Assembly: GCA_025786725.1 (NCBI GenBank)
Contig: JAHLTZ010000004.1
Span: 186,001-250,000 of the forward strand
DNA: 64,000 bases
From: Syncephalis fuscata
Lineage: Eukaryota; Zoopagomycota; Zoopagomycetes; Zoopagales; Piptocephalidaceae
Reading direction: 5' to 3'
Both the position numbers and the translations under genes were made by a program. Shown one piece after another: positions 48,520 to 62,215 of this stretch (positions within the stretch are counted from its first letter, which is position 1; every line of letters begins with the position of its first letter). The notes under the pieces were generated by a model. That model was not told the DNA's origin. It worked only from the letters and a program-made list of their open reading frames with translations, and did no database searches.

Positions 48520-51450
48520 TATTTTTTTACATATTAACAAATTATTATTATAATTAGCGTACAAAAGCAACTTTGCAAATTGTAAAATATACTGTTAATA
48601 CGTTTACTCGGCTATTGTTTGCTAATTCTTAAATGCAAATAAAACATGATCTAACACAACAGCTTGATCAAATATAATTAAAATGAAATCATGTGTTTAT
48701 TTACTAAAGGTTTGCACAGTTGAATAGGCACAACTCATTGCAGACTTGTTGGTAATATAATGATGCCATTGATTGAAAGGCCAATAAACCGGAGCATTGG
48801 TTAGAACTTGATATATAAATGAACTAAACGGCAGTTGTTGAATGGGCTTGTTTCTTGCCGAATATATACCTAAAGTGTATGAAGCTAGCAGCTCAACCAT
48901 ACTACCAATGCTGATGCCTTGAAAGCATCGGTTACTCTATGGTTATAAATAAATGTAAAACATATCATAAAATTAATGCACAATCTAACATTATATGCTG
49001 CCACTTACCTTCTGTTAATATAAGTTATCAACACACACAGTTTACAATATATGCTTAGTAATAGTTGATCAGTATATAATGCCACTTACAAGCTATTAAT
49101 GCAAGTTAGTAGACAGATAATATGCATGACATATTTTTAATATATAGCTCATTAATATTCAATGCCACTTACGAGCTATTAATACAAGTTATTAGACGCG
49201 CACAGTACATGGTATATGTTTAGTATATAATTATGGCTATACAATGCCACTTACGCCCTATCAATACAAGTTATTAGACGCGCGCAATGCATGGTATATG
49301 TTTAGTATATAATTATGGCTATCTGATGCTACTTACAAGCTATTGATACAAGTTATTAAACATATATGGTATATGGTATATGTTTAGTATATAATCATAA
49401 CTATCCAATGCTACTTACAAGCTATTGATACAAGTTATTAAACATATATGGTATATGGTATATGTTTAGTATATTGTTCATTAGCATCCAATGCCACTTA
49501 CGTCCTATCAATACAAGTTATTAGGCATATATGGTATATGGTATATGTTTAGTATATAATTATGCACTATTCAATGCTACTTACGAGCTATGCCACAAAT
49601 TATTAAACATATATGGTATATGGTATATGTTTAGTATATTGTTCATTAGCATCCAATGCCACTTACGAGCTATCAATACAAATTATTAGATATGTATAAT
49701 ATACGGTATATGTTTAGTATGTAATTATAATTATTTAATGCTACTTACTAGCTATGTCACAAGTTATTAGACATGTATGATATATGGTATATATTTAGTG
49801 TGTAATTGTAATTATTTAATGCTACTTACGAGCTATTAATGCAAGTTATTAGACATATAAATATATGGTACATATTTAGTATATAATCATGTACTATCTA
49901 ATGCTACTTACCAGCTATGTCACAAGTTATTAGACATGTATGGTATATGTTTATTATATAAGTATGCACTACTCAATGTCACTTACGAACTATTAATACA
50001 AATTATTAAATACATGATATGCATGATATATGTTTAGTATATAAATATGCACTATTCGATGCCACTTACTCTCTATTAATACAAGTTATTAAATACGCAA
50101 TATGCATGATATATGTTTAGATATAGTCATGTGCTATTCAATGCCACTTACGGGCTATTGATACAAGTTATTAGACATATATGATGTATGATATATATTT
50201 AATATTTAATGCTACTTACGAGCTAGTAAAGTTAGTTTGGTAGTATAAACAATACTTAATTAGTTAAATAACTGGCAATTTCTATTGTGGTTTACCTCCT
50301 ATTAATATAAATTTATTATATTAGTGTTATGAACAAGTGCTTTATTTATTGTTTTATATTAAACTTACTCTTAGCCAATGGTACTGGTTTATCCGTTTTA
50401 CATTAGCAGTTATTCATTAATTAGTAATTTATTAAAAATGTATGTCCAACACTTACCGACTGTTCAAATGTGTTTATAATGTTTATAATGTGTATAACAA
50501 CATACAGTAAGTGCAAACACAATAGCCTATAATAAGGACTTACCACCTAGTATCATCATCAATTAGACACAGATTTAGTAAACATAACACTATTGGATGT
50601 TTATTGTAATTGCAACATACCATGGCCTAATGAAGTTGGTTTAGCATCCACTATAGCTGTACTAATCACAAGAGTCGCGGCAATGGCGCAGAGAACGGCA
50701 ATAAAAAGCTTCATGTTATTATCGATTTGCTAAATAAACAATAGAGTGGATTGGTATAAAGTAGGTAATAGTGGGTATTTGGCAGAAAGCGAGGTTTAAT
50801 GGTGACACTGTTAGCTAGATGTGTATATTATGCGAACTATTTAAATCTGTAATTATGGTGAGGCATCAAGTAAATTTATTGTATAAATCGTACCATTAGA
50901 ACATAATGTAACCAATAGAACACAGCCACATGATAGCTTAAAGCATGCGTATATCAATATATCTATGGTGCAATAGAAATACACCTATCAATTTTGTTTT
51001 GCAGCTACATAATTCAGCTATGCAGTGTAAACTGAATTTATTGGTTCTATAAAAACAGCGACAATGCATCGCTGTGCATTTGCTGCTATTTTTCGGCAAA
51101 TGTATCCCTAATATCTTTATGCACTCCAAACAGTGCATGACAAGCAAATAGTCATGCTGCCTTAGAAAGAAATCAATAGATTTTTCTGCAAGAAAATGAA
51201 GCTGGTCAATTGAGACAAAATATTTATTTCCTCTATTTTACAGATGGTTACATTTATTGATAGTTGGTAAATAAACATCTTTTTTACAAACAATGCATGA
51301 TATCAATGCGGCATCAGTTTTAATGCACTAAACCGTACTTCCTTACATTTATCTTCTGTTACGTATATGCTAGCTGCAGTTCTTCAAAGCATAAAAGTAT
51401 ACTGATTGGTTCGTATATTCATTTATGTTCGGCATTGTGATTTAGTTGCA
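48520..51450 (-). repeat. Cassette C (inverted relative to A)
   Basis: Near-identical reverse complement of cassette A, including the 5' flank, microexon gene and 3' region. It spans the junction of tandem units 1 and 2, since the flank right of 51361 is also the start of unit 2. Intron sequences differ from A at scattered sites while all microexons are identical. Confidence 0.88.
49010..50714 (-). CDS. Secreted peptide precursor encoded by 3-nt microexons, copy C
   Basis: Exon 1 is 50621-50714. Exons in transcript order (lower coordinate): 50544 GTG, 50457 TCG, 50369-50383 (15 nt), 50296 GAG, 50220 CTC, 50152 CCC, 50070 AGA, 49987 TTC, 49912 CTG, 49830 CTC, 49749 CTA, 49677 CTC, 49585 CTC, 49502 GAC, 49419 CTT, 49337 CTT, 49255 GGC, 49173 CTC, 49090 CTT, 49009 AAG. 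The joined frame is identical in protein to copy A: signal peptide, GVVPLAKR, APQIPAPTPRPSWPP, stop split T|AA. The final, untranslated exon would begin at AGTAACC near 48938. All 20 internal exons match A although the introns carry substitutions and small indels, which favours selection on the exons or recent conversion. Confidence 0.72.
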
Positions 51451-52153
51451 AGAATAAACATTTTACTTTAGCACTGTGCTACAGTCTGTTGATATGGGTT
51501 TATTTAGCAATCACTTGTGGACATGAATTATTGACTGCTGCCTAACAACACTTCCAATAGCAGAGCATTCAATTTTAGCATTGCTGTCATCGATTGTTCA
51601 ACCATACAGCAATGTAACAACACTAGGCTGCACTGATTTGGCAATCTCCGTCAAATATATCCAGTGTTGAATGTACGGCGGCAACATACAAATACTAACC
51701 AGTGACAATTTAAATGCACAAGTGATTTATTTGGCAATGACTCAAAGAATAGTTATCTGTTTATTATATCCATAGTGGTTTATTATAGGCGCACACATCA
51801 AATTGCTAACAATTCAAGACAAACTACATCAGGACAAGACTGTGGCATTGAAACTCATAGCAATATCACATTCTAAGCATATTCTTACCAGTCTGTAAAT
51901 CCATGGCAATACTGTCATCATTCCAATAACTATGGCTATATTCAATGAATATTGCTTTCAACACTTAATATAAAGACAATTTTTAATAAAGTAATTTTTA
52001 TTTCATATATACTGACAAAAGAACGACAACGATCATATTGCAGCAGAACAGTTCTAATTAAAATAATGTTGATTATGATAATCCAATTTTTACTTGTATC
52101 AAATTTGTGTGCAATTTCATAACCAAATATTACATTTTTTAATTTTTATTAGT

Positions 52154-53464
52154 ATGCCAATCTTGAATCCACAGCAAGAGTGGGAGTTGTTGCAGCATTT
52201 AGAGCACTATCCCGGTCGGCTACCGGTACAAGCTGCACGGCTAAGACGACGCTTGCATTTGCGTAGAGTAGGTGCTTATTAATTGGGGGCACTACCGCAG
52301 CTAACCAATTAATAGGTAAGACGCGGGCTCGGTGTAAGGAATTTCGACTTGGACACTTGGGTGACGCGCCACTTACGCTCGGGTCAAGCGGCTGAGCCAC
52401 TGCCTACGCGCCAAGAAATAGCCCAAAGAGGTGCAAACAGTGATGATCTTACCAACTATCAGGCAAGTAGTAGAAACGAGTGATTAGTGATAGATAGCTA
52501 ATACTTGCTATCAGTTGACGTCGACTTTGTATCGAAATTCGTTTGAATACCGTCTACTTGGGCGATCCTCTGCATCACTAACGACTGAAGAGCCATGGAT
52601 AAGTACTTACATTGGACGTAAGCTGCGGCCGTTTATATGGCGTGATTATGAGTCGCGTCCACCTCGTTTGCAACTACTACTTGATATTCATTGCCGGTAA
52701 ATTGATACTATACTTCAAACATCTATATTAATGACCACTAATACAATCATAAATTAAATATAGAGCCACCGTAGACAACGATACTGATCATAACAGTGAT
52801 GCATATATTCTTGGATCCATTGATTTTTGCTACTTTCAAAAGTGTCATCTCTCACAAGTCAACTCTTTATTAGAGCTACTATTTTGGCCAGGGATTGACA
52901 GTAAGTGGATAGCGTAACAACAACAGCAATATCTCATCATTAATATGTGTATGGCATTAGTGACAGAGGCGCTACTGTATCCGGATTTCAGCGTTATAGC
53001 CTTGTATAAACGGATTGTTGTCGGATGTGCCTTTATGACACCAGAGGCTTATGTAACCTATGTTGGTGTAGCACCAGGATGGGAACGAGCAAATATTGGA
53101 CGGTAAGTAAAGAAAGTTAAATCATCATGTGTAGCTGATTAGCCGCTAATCTATGGCATAGATTTATGATGTATCATTTAATACAAGCAAGTATTGTTTG
53201 CAATGATTATTTTAGATAACTTATACTTTTACCTGTAGCTGTCGGGTGGCAAAGATGTAATCCTACATGTATCGGCCAATAATCCAGCTATGGTATGTAG
53301 TAAACGGTTTAAAGTAACTCTAGTTGATACTATTAAATTATTAGATCATGTATCAACAGTTTGGATTCAAGCCAGAAGAATTTATTATTAATTTCTACGA
53401 TAAATACCTTCCGGAAGATAGCCGGTTGTGTAAAAATGCATTTCTACTTCGACTACGTCGATAA
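52154..53464 (+). CDS. KAT14: KAT14/CSRP2BP-type GNAT acetyltransferase, copy 2
   Basis: Tandem duplicate of the gene at 41384-42694, with the same eight exons shifted by 10,770 bp and both GC donor introns kept. Changes seen: WVTRHLRSG for WVTRHLHSG, DAYILGS for DAYIPGS, and SQVNSLLEL for SQVNFLLEL. None touches the acetyl-CoA loop (GWERANIG) or the C-terminal GNAT motifs, so both copies should be functional. Confidence 0.88.
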
Positions 53465-53611
53465 ACTATTATGTACACATTACTGATTAAATACATACTT
53501 TATTATTTATGTCATATCCCCAAAACAGCCATATGCTTAATGATACGTATAGACAGTAGTAAAGAAAGACACAATGATTTTATATAAAATGATGCCACAG
53601 TTATATAGAAG

Positions 53612-54437
53612 TTAGTTTTTTGTAGCTAGTTTGCGACGATGATCGGCCAGATCAGCAATGCTAATCATTTTAAGGTTCCATTGCTTGGCGAATTTGTAGC
53701 AGTCATCCCTGCGAGCCATTGTACCGTCGTCATTTACAATCTCACATAAAACGCCAGCTGGATACAGTCCTGATAATTCACAAAGATCTAGTAATTGTCA
53801 GTATAGTTAGCAATCGGCTATTAATTGTGTCATAATATTTCATCGTTGCTTACCGATGGAGGCCTCAGTATGGCCGGGACGCACAAGAACACCGCCTTCA
53901 GTGTAGCGCAAAGGGAAAATGTGGCCTGGTTTGGCAAATGCTTCAGGATCGAAAGTTTCCGAGTTGGCCAATTGGCGCAAAGTAAGTGCTCGATCAGCTG
54001 CAGATATACCTGTCGTGGTACCTGTAGAGAAAATAGTCGTGCATAAGTAAGCATGTTTAAGCACAAACAAGTTCAGCAAGTTACTTACCAATTTTATAGT
54101 CAACGGTAACAGTAAATGCCGTGTTAAATGATTCAGAATTCTTGGGCACCATCAACGGCAGTTCAAGCTGCTCAAGACGCTCCTTGCGAAGAGGACAACA
54201 AATAACACCACTCGTGTAGCGTACCATAAACGCAATATCCTGCGCGGTAACGTTCTCGGCGGCAATAATAAGGTCGCCTTCGTTTTCGCGATCTTCGTTG
54301 TCGACAACGACCAGGAACTTGCCAGCAGCAAAGTCTTTTAGTGCTTCGGGAATACTGTCGAATTGCATATTGAAACTGTCGTTATCACCGCTGGTAGCAG
54401 ACAAGGCTGATGTGCCATTATGTTCAATAGGAGACAT
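53612..54437 (-). CDS. RIB3: 3,4-dihydroxy-2-butanone 4-phosphate synthase, copy 2
   Basis: Duplicate of 42842-43668 with identical coding exons as far as I can read (54089-54437, 53854-54021, 53612-53787). The first intron is one base shorter because an A-run has four rather than five A's (near 54031). The family motifs [11 protein letters not shown] and [12 protein letters not shown] are unchanged. Confidence 0.95.
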
Positions 54438-55371
54438 GATAAACAAGAATTATTGTTTAGTATAAAAGGTATCGACTCGCCAGCTGATGAGAATAAAACA
54501 AGTTAAAACAGAGAAAATGGAGACAAAGAGATAGAAGTGGCAGCAGTAAAAAGAAGAAAGCAAGAGCAAGACGTATTATCGTAAATTATACGTATGCAAT
54601 TACGTGTACAAGTGGATATGGTTATCAGAAAGCGTTTGGATATGACGTGGTGTATCGATCACTGGTTGGCCGTAGAAGCGAAGGTGGTGATCGTGGTGAT
54701 ATACTAAAACAAATACGAATTGGCCAGTAACAAGTGATACGCAAAAAGTTAATTGGTTTTTTATAATTCCCATTGGTCAATGGTAAAACCACGGCGATAT
54801 TTATACTCACATTGCTCGGCCAATACAATAGTAATGTTGATTTGTGATCCGCCTTGGAGCATTACAAACACTGATACTCACGGCCATAAATTACCACGAT
54901 AACGCCATGTAAAAAACCAATGATGTTGAGCAAATGAATATGGCTGACAAAGCATTAAACCGCGGTGATTAGCCACTGCTTGACTACTGAATATCAGCAA
55001 CTATACAATAGCGTATTAACAAGTAGATTACATATTTTAATTGTTTATTGTAGCTTATTTACATGTATAGTAAAGTGTATTTGGGTAAAGTATTATTCAA
55101 CTTTTCTCCGTCACATGTTAATGGGTCGGAATTATTAGATGATTAATCAGCGTCCTTTAGAATGATTAAGCAAATGGCAGTTTATGAATTTGATAGTTTT
55201 AATTTATACAGTCAATTAAAGATCAGCATTTGGCAATAGCAACGCTATACGTCATCAATGACGGATTTAGCAGTGCCCTGCCGATCCATGTAGTGAATAG
55301 GCATTGTCCTGTCGAGGCTTGTTCCATGTTACTGCTGCACAACTACATAATATATTTTACACGATTTCAGT
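54438..55371. promoter_or_regulatory. Divergent intergenic region between RIB3 and NDE1 (copy 2)
   Basis: Copy of 43669-44602, differing at one or two positions. No gene is supported within it. Confidence 0.5.
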
Positions 55372-58016
55372 ATGAGATATTTGCTACAGACTAGACAATT
55401 TGCAACGCGGGTTGGGCGGCAACACTGGACGACGGGTAGCCGAACAACCACAGTGGTCGGTGCACGTCTGGCCAGTACAAAGTCCGCGCTGACTGAGAAA
55501 GTAGTGTCGGCGCCTACAGGTGGTAGACAGCGTAACTGGCGCTCAGTCGCTATGACATCGGCTGCATTGGCTATTGGCGGTGCTTCTGCATTCTATTTAC
55601 TAAGTCGGCAAACACCACTAGCACTTGAACCAGAGCATCAAGCCTCACCAGCAATCACGGCCATCGATCCTAATCGTCAGCCAACTAAGCCTCGATTGGT
55701 TATCCTTGGTTCTGGCTGGGGTGTACGTAGATTGACTGGCAATCAATCATAACTACAATTACTAACGGCTAATACAATTGATAGGCCACCTCACTGTTAA
55801 AAGCAATCGATACGAACAAGTATGAAGTAACGGTTGTTTCGGTAAGATAAATCATCATTTATTTATTTATTCATTAAATTTATAATATTAGCCCACAAAT
55901 TACTTTTTATTCACGCCATTGCTACCATCAGCCACGGTTGGCACTGTTGAATTAAGGTAGGTATTACTACTGTTAACCATCTATCTGCATTTGTTTTAAC
56001 ACTATTTAACAGATCGTTGATTGAGCCTATCCGTAAACTTCTTAAACCACTTAATGGCCGATTTATTGAGGTAAATAGACTGCTAATTGGATATGATGGT
56101 TGGTAATGAAACATCTGTATTTAGTGTGAAGCATCAAATATTGATTTTGATAACAATACTGTGAAGTTACAAGATAAAAATGGCAACGTAGCCAACTTGC
56201 CTTATGACAAGGTAATCCACCGTTTATTTATCTATTATTTTTAATGTACTTATACGCAACATCGATCAATCTACAGTTGGTTATTGCTGTCGGATCAAAA
56301 ACAAATAGTATGGGCGTGTCTGGTGTTGAGCACTGCTGCCAATTGAAAACATTTGGAGATGCTGCCCACATCCGTCATAAGATCATGGACAACTTTGAAC
56401 GAGCTTCTTTACCAACAACTTCTCCTCAAGAACGTGAACGCCTACTAAGCTTTGTCATTTGTGGTGGCGGTAAGATAAATAATAGATAAATAATAGTGTA
56501 CAGTACTAATATATATATATATATTGTAATTTCAGGTCCAACAGGTAATCGTCAACAAGTTTAGTCAATTAATTTAGTGTAATTAATACATCAATCACAT
56601 TTAGGCGTTGAATTTGCTGCCGAGTTATACGAATTTTTAACTGAAGATCTAGTTAATTATGTAAGATGAGTTCTTTACATTTAATATTACTTTCACTAAC
56701 TTACCTTTATTTCTATTTTAGTTCCCTGAAATACCAGTCAACGATGTGCGTGTATCGATTATCCAATCACAAGACCATATTCTTAATACATACGATCGAA
56801 TCATCTCCCAGTTCGCCGAGGTAATAGATAAAATATCATTGCTACTACTATTAAATTAATGTATTGTTAAACAGAAACACTTGAAGTCAACCAATATCGA
56901 TGTATTGGCCCGTACTCGAGTTACTCGTGTTGAGCCTGATCATATCGTTTTTAAACGTAAAGACGAGAATGGCAAACTAAGTGATGCAGAATCAGAACTA
57001 CCATTTGGCCTTTGTCTTTGGTCAACAGGCATTGGTAAGTGACACTAACTGCTGATATACTGCTTTAATCTAATCATAACGATAATATAACAGGTATTTG
57101 TCCTATGGTAAAAACAGTAAAGGAACATCTAGGCGCTGCCCAACAAAAGGCACGTGCTCTAGCTACAGATGATCAACTACGTGTTCGTGGTGTTACCGCC
57201 GAAAATGTCTATGCCATTGGTGATTGCGCCAGTATTGAGAATCCACGCTTGATTGACAATATTGTTGAATTCTTTACTGCTGCCGATACAAATAAGGATG
57301 GCGTGCTTGATAAAGAAGAGTTTCAACAGCTGGGTCAAACACTGAAGCGTAAATATCCACATACATCAGAACATTTGCTTAAATTGAACGATTTGTTTGA
57401 GGAATTCGATGTTGACAAATCTGGTAAGTACAGTCGTTATAATTGTTTATTTAAACAAACATAACAACAACTATTATGCTATAGGCACACTTGATAAAAA
57501 CGAATTGCGTTCTATGCTACAGGCAATCGACCGTCAAATGACAAATCTACCCGCTGTAAGTCGTGTTAATGATTAATACCATGTATCAGCTGCTAATATT
57601 TTATTTTAATAGACGGCCCAAGTAGCTAGTCAACAGGGCAAATACATGGCCAATAAGTTGAACAAGCTATCGGAATATGCTAAAGCGGCACCAGCTATTG
57701 GATACACGTTCCCTAAAGATGAGGAGGAAAACAAGCCCTTCAACTATAGTCATTTAGGCTCACTTGCCTATATTGGCAACGCAGCAGTGGCCGACTTTGG
57801 ATCAGGACGTGCTTATACAGGTGGATGGGCGGGCAAGTACTTGTGGCGAGGTGCCTATTGGAATGAACAGGTAATGCGTCAATAGAAGCCACGTCATCTA
57901 TAACTAGAGTTATTGATATTGGTATTGCTATTTAGGTCTCATTGCGTACACGTACATTATTGGCCATTGACTGGACAAAGGAACTGCTATTTGGTCGAGA
58001 TATATCGCGTGCGTAA
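55372..58016 (+). CDS. NDE1: Type II NADH:ubiquinone oxidoreductase with EF-hands, copy 2
   Basis: Duplicate of 44603-47247 with the same exon structure, including the 9-nt microexon (56536-56544). Two amino-acid changes are visible, NVANLPYDK for NVADLPYDK and LKRKYPH for LKHKYPH; FAD, NAD and EF-hand motifs are unchanged. With two intact copies, gene dosage of this respiratory bypass may be raised. Confidence 0.93.
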
Positions 58017-58227
58017 TTCTATCGTATCAATGTTATTCATTATTACAGTAGGGTTTGTTGTTTATATTATTATTGAATGGTCTACAAATAACTATTCTAT
58101 GCATTATCTTATCACAACAAACATTTATTAAGCATCTTTGGTGTTGCAGCTATCAATTGTCCATTCTTCTCATATCATTAGACAAGTCCATGTTCCAAAA
58201 TCTATAGCAAATGTTAATGGCCTATGC

Positions 58228-59030
58228 CTAATATTGATAGCAGTTACTAACCTTTTTTGGCTCCATAAACGCTAGCCAGTCTGAAGTGGCTGTTGGTAAT
58301 AGTCCCATAGCCGATAACTTGTAAATACCCAGCAAAATAGTTAGTACATTCATTAGTACAAATACTAGTTTGGGCAGTGTCAATTCGCCAGCAGTACGCG
58401 TTCCTTTAATCTCAAATCGCTCAAATGCTATAGTCTATGTTAAATTGCTGTTTCTAATCTTTATTGCATCTATATTGTTTACCTGTATTCAAGCTCATAA
58501 TAGCCTTAACTGGCTGAAAGAATAACATTGCCGTAATCATAATACTAAAGATTTGCACACCATTGCCGCTCATCCATAGCATAAATCCATTCATAGGCAA
58601 TGATTTTCCCGGTGCCAATGCCGCATCCCATGCTCTCTAAATAGTGGCGATTACAAAGCTGTTAGTCTTACAGCACAACGACTAAACTGTCGTTGTTATA
58701 GTCTACCTTAATTTTCAAGTTGGCATGTGCGTCTACCGAGTCTGTTCGGCTATGTTTCTAGCAGTTCAATAAAATAACTGGTTAACATAATATTGCTACA
58801 GCGTGGCCTATATATATATTTACTATGTTTCCTTTACTACTTTTGCCTGAACCAGCAATGAAGCCAAGTGGGTCTTTTGGTGCACTACGTGGTCCACGAT
58901 TCCTATCATCAGAATCTTGTTCAATATCCTCATCTACCTATTGCCAGAAGTTAATAACTTACTTGGAACGGTCCAACGTAGAAAAGTCAAATGCCCACTT
59001 GCGTGTAGCAGCAGTATTTTTGTTACTCAT
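58228..59030 (-). CDS. EMC4: ER membrane complex subunit 4, copy 2
   Basis: Duplicate of 47459-48261 with the same coding signature (RAWDAALAPGKSLPMNGF and SDWLAFMEP). A g/a difference lies in an intron (near 58647) and a c/t difference (58530) is synonymous or near so. The ambiguity at the first intron is the same as in copy 1, which argues against a random sequencing error there. Confidence 0.82.
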
Positions 59031-59287
59031 TGACACAGTGTTGAAAGGAAAAGGAAGTGTGTTGAATACATTTAATATTACTTGATTATTGATATTTAAT
59101 TTATTTATTGATGTTATGATGCTCCTTCATAAACGACATAATAGTTGCATTATACCATATAATGCATTTATAGTTTTTCAGTTAATAGATGGCTTTTAAT
59201 TACGCTGAATTATTCATCATCAAGTTTTACTGTTTATTGATTAGCAAGTTTGTGTCAGTGAATGTATTTGTTATTTTCTATAGTTAT

Positions 59288-62215
59288 TTATTTTTTTACA
59301 TATTAATAAATTATTATTATAATTAGCGTACAAAAGCAACTTTGCAAATTGTAAAATATACTGTTAATACGTTTACTCGGCTATTGTTTGCTAATTCTTA
59401 AATGCAAATAAAACATGATCTAACACAACAGCTTGATCAAATATAATTAAAATGAAATCATGTGTTTATTACTAAAGGTTTGCACAGTTGAATAGGCACA
59501 ACTCATTGCAGACTTGTTGGTAATATAATGATGCCATTGATTGAAAGGCCAATAAACCGGAGCATTGGTTAGAACTTGATATATGAATGAGCTAAACGGC
59601 AGTTGTTGGATGGGCTTGTTTCTTGCCGAATATATACCTAAAGTGTATGAAGCTAGCAGCTCAACCATATTACCAATGCTGATGCCTTGAAAGCATCGGT
59701 TACTCTATGGTTATAAATAAATGTAAAACATATCATAAAATTAATGCACAATCTAACATTATATGTTGCCACTTACCTTCTGTTAATACAAGTTATTAAA
59801 CACACAGTTTATAGTATATTTTTAGTAATAGTTGAGCAGTATATAATGCCACTTACAAGCTATTAATGCAAGTTAGTAGACAGATAATATGCATGACATA
59901 TTTTTAATATATAGCTCATTAATATTCAATGCCACTTACGAGCTATTAATACAAGTTATTAGACGCGCACAGTACATGGTATATGTTTAGTATATAATTA
60001 TGGCTATACAATGCCACTTACGCCCTATCAATACAAGTTATTAGACGCGCGCAATGCATGGTATATGTTTAGTATATAATTATGGCTATCTGATGCTACT
60101 TACAAGCTATTGATACAAGTTATTAAACATATATGGTATATGGTATATGTTTAGTATACAATTATAACTATCCAATGCTACTTACAAGCTATTGATACAA
60201 GTTATTAAACATATATGGTATATGGTATATGTTTAGTATATTGTTCATTAGCATCCAATGCCACTTACGTCCTATCAATACAAGTTATTAGGCATATATG
60301 GTATATGGTATATGTTTAGTATATAATTATGCACTATTCAATGCTACTTACGAGCTATGCCACAAATTATTAAACATATATGGTATATGGTATATGTTTA
60401 GTATATTGTTCATTAGCATCCAATGCTACTTACGAGCTATCAATACAAATTATTAGATATGTATAATATACGGTATATGTTTAGTATGTAATTATAATTA
60501 TTTAATGCTACTTACTAGCTATGTCACAAGTTATTAGACATGTATGATATATGGTATATATTTAGTGTGTAATTGTAATTATTTAATGCTACTTACGAGC
60601 TATTAATGCAAGTTATTAGACATATAAATATATGGTACATATTTAGTATATAATCATGTACTATCTAATGCTACTTACCAGCTATGTCACAAGTTATTAG
60701 ACATGTATGGTATATGTTTATTATATAAGTATGCACTACTCAATGTCACTTACGAACTATTAATACAAATTATTAAATACATGATATGCATGATATATGT
60801 TTAGTATATAAATATGCACTATTCGATGCCACTTACTCTCTATTAATACAAGTTATTAAATACGCAATATGCATGATATATGTTTAGCATATAGTCATGT
60901 GCTATTCAATGCCACTTACGGGCTATTGATACAAGTTATTAGACATATATGATGTATGATATATATTTAATATTTAATGCTACTTACGAGCTAGTAAAGT
61001 TAGTTTGGTAGTATAAACAATACTTAATTAGTTAAATAACTGGCAATTTCTATTGTGGTTTACCTCCTATTAATATAAATTTATTATATTAGTGTTATGA
61101 ACAAGTGCTTTATTTATTGTTTTATATTAAACTTACTCTTAGCCAATGGTACTGGTTTATCCGTTTTACATTAGCAGTTATTCATTAATTAGTAATTTAT
61201 TAAAAATGTATGTCCAACACTTACCGACTGTTCAAATGTGTTTATAATGTTTATAATGTGTATAACAACATACAGTAAGTGCAAACACAATAGCCTATAA
61301 TAAGGACTTACCACCTAGTATCATCATCAATTAGACACAGATTTAGTAAACATAACACTATTGGATGTTTATTGTAATTGCAACATACCATGGCCTAATG
61401 AAGTTGGTTTAGCATCCACTATAGCTGTACTAATCACAAGAGTCGCGGCAATGGCGCAGAGAACGGCAATAAAAAGCTTCATGTTATTATCGATTTGCTA
61501 AATAAACAATAGAGTGGATTGGTATAAAGTAGGTAATAGTGGGTATTTGGCAGAAAGCGAGGTTTAATGGTGACACTGTTAGCTAGATGTGTATATTATG
61601 CGAACTATTTAAATCTGTAATTATGGTGAGGCATCAAGTAAATTTATTGTATAAATCGTACCATTAGAACATAATGTAACCAATAGAACACAGCCACATG
61701 ATAGCTTAAAGCATGCGTATACCAATATATCTATGGTGCAATAGAAATACACCTATCAATTTTGTTTTGCAGCTACATAATTCAGCTATGCAGTGTAAAC
61801 TGAATTTATTGGTTCTATAAAAACAGCGACAATGCATCGCTGTGCATTTGCTGCTATTTTTCGGCAAACGTATCCCCAATATCTTTATGCACTCCAAACA
61901 GTGCATGGTAAGCAAATAGTCGTGCTATCTTAGAAAGAAACCAATAGATTTTTTTGCAAGAAAATGAAGCTGGTCAATTGAGACAAAATATTTATTTCCT
62001 CTATTTTACAGATGGTTACATTTATTGATAGTTGGTAAATAAACATCTTTTTTACAAACAATGCATGATATCAATGCGGCATCAGTTTTAATGCACTAAA
62101 CCGTACTTTCTTACATTTATCTTCTGTTACGTATATGCTAGCTGCAGTTCTTCAAAGCATAAAAGTATACTGATTGGTTCGTATATTCATTTATGTTCGG
62201 CATTGTGATTTAGTT
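59288..62215 (-). repeat. Cassette D
   Basis: Third close copy of the A-type cassette, in the orientation of C. It joins the truncated third unit at its right. Differences from C are scattered substitutions and small indels in introns and flanks. Confidence 0.88.
59778..61482 (-). CDS. Secreted peptide precursor encoded by 3-nt microexons, copy D
   Basis: Exon 1 is 61389-61482. Exons in transcript order (lower coordinate): 61312 GTG, 61225 TCG, 61137-61151 (15 nt), 61064 GAG, 60988 CTC, 60920 CCC, 60837 AGA, 60754 TTC, 60679 CTG, 60597 CTC, 60516 CTA, 60434 CTC, 60352 CTC, 60269 GAC, 60186 CTT, 60104 CTT, 60022 GGC, 59940 CTC, 59857 CTT, 59777 AAG. The predicted precursor is identical to A and C, ending in the mature peptide APQIPAPTPRPSWPP. 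Donor, branch-like and acceptor motifs are intact at every junction. Confidence 0.72.

Larger units (their letters stand above)
40591..51360. repeat. Tandem segmental duplication, unit 1 (10,770 bp)
   Basis: Starts at acgtatatgctagctgcagt and contains KAT14, RIB3, NDE1, EMC4 and cassette C. The identical start recurs at 51361 and 62129. By eye I find about 20 substitutions between units 1 and 2 outside the cassette, nearly all transitions, plus a few 1-nt homopolymer differences. The segment 40591-41383, before KAT14, has no gene I can support. Confidence 0.95.
51361..62128. repeat. Tandem segmental duplication, unit 2 (10,768 bp)
   Basis: Second copy of unit 1, carrying KAT14, RIB3, NDE1, EMC4 and cassette D in the same order and orientation, offset by 10,770 bp at the left and 10,768 bp at the right. 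Coding differences from unit 1 are few: in KAT14 about three amino-acid changes, in NDE1 Asp to Asn (NVANLPYDK) and His to Arg (LKRKYPH). No copy is broken by a stop in the coding exons. Confidence 0.95.
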
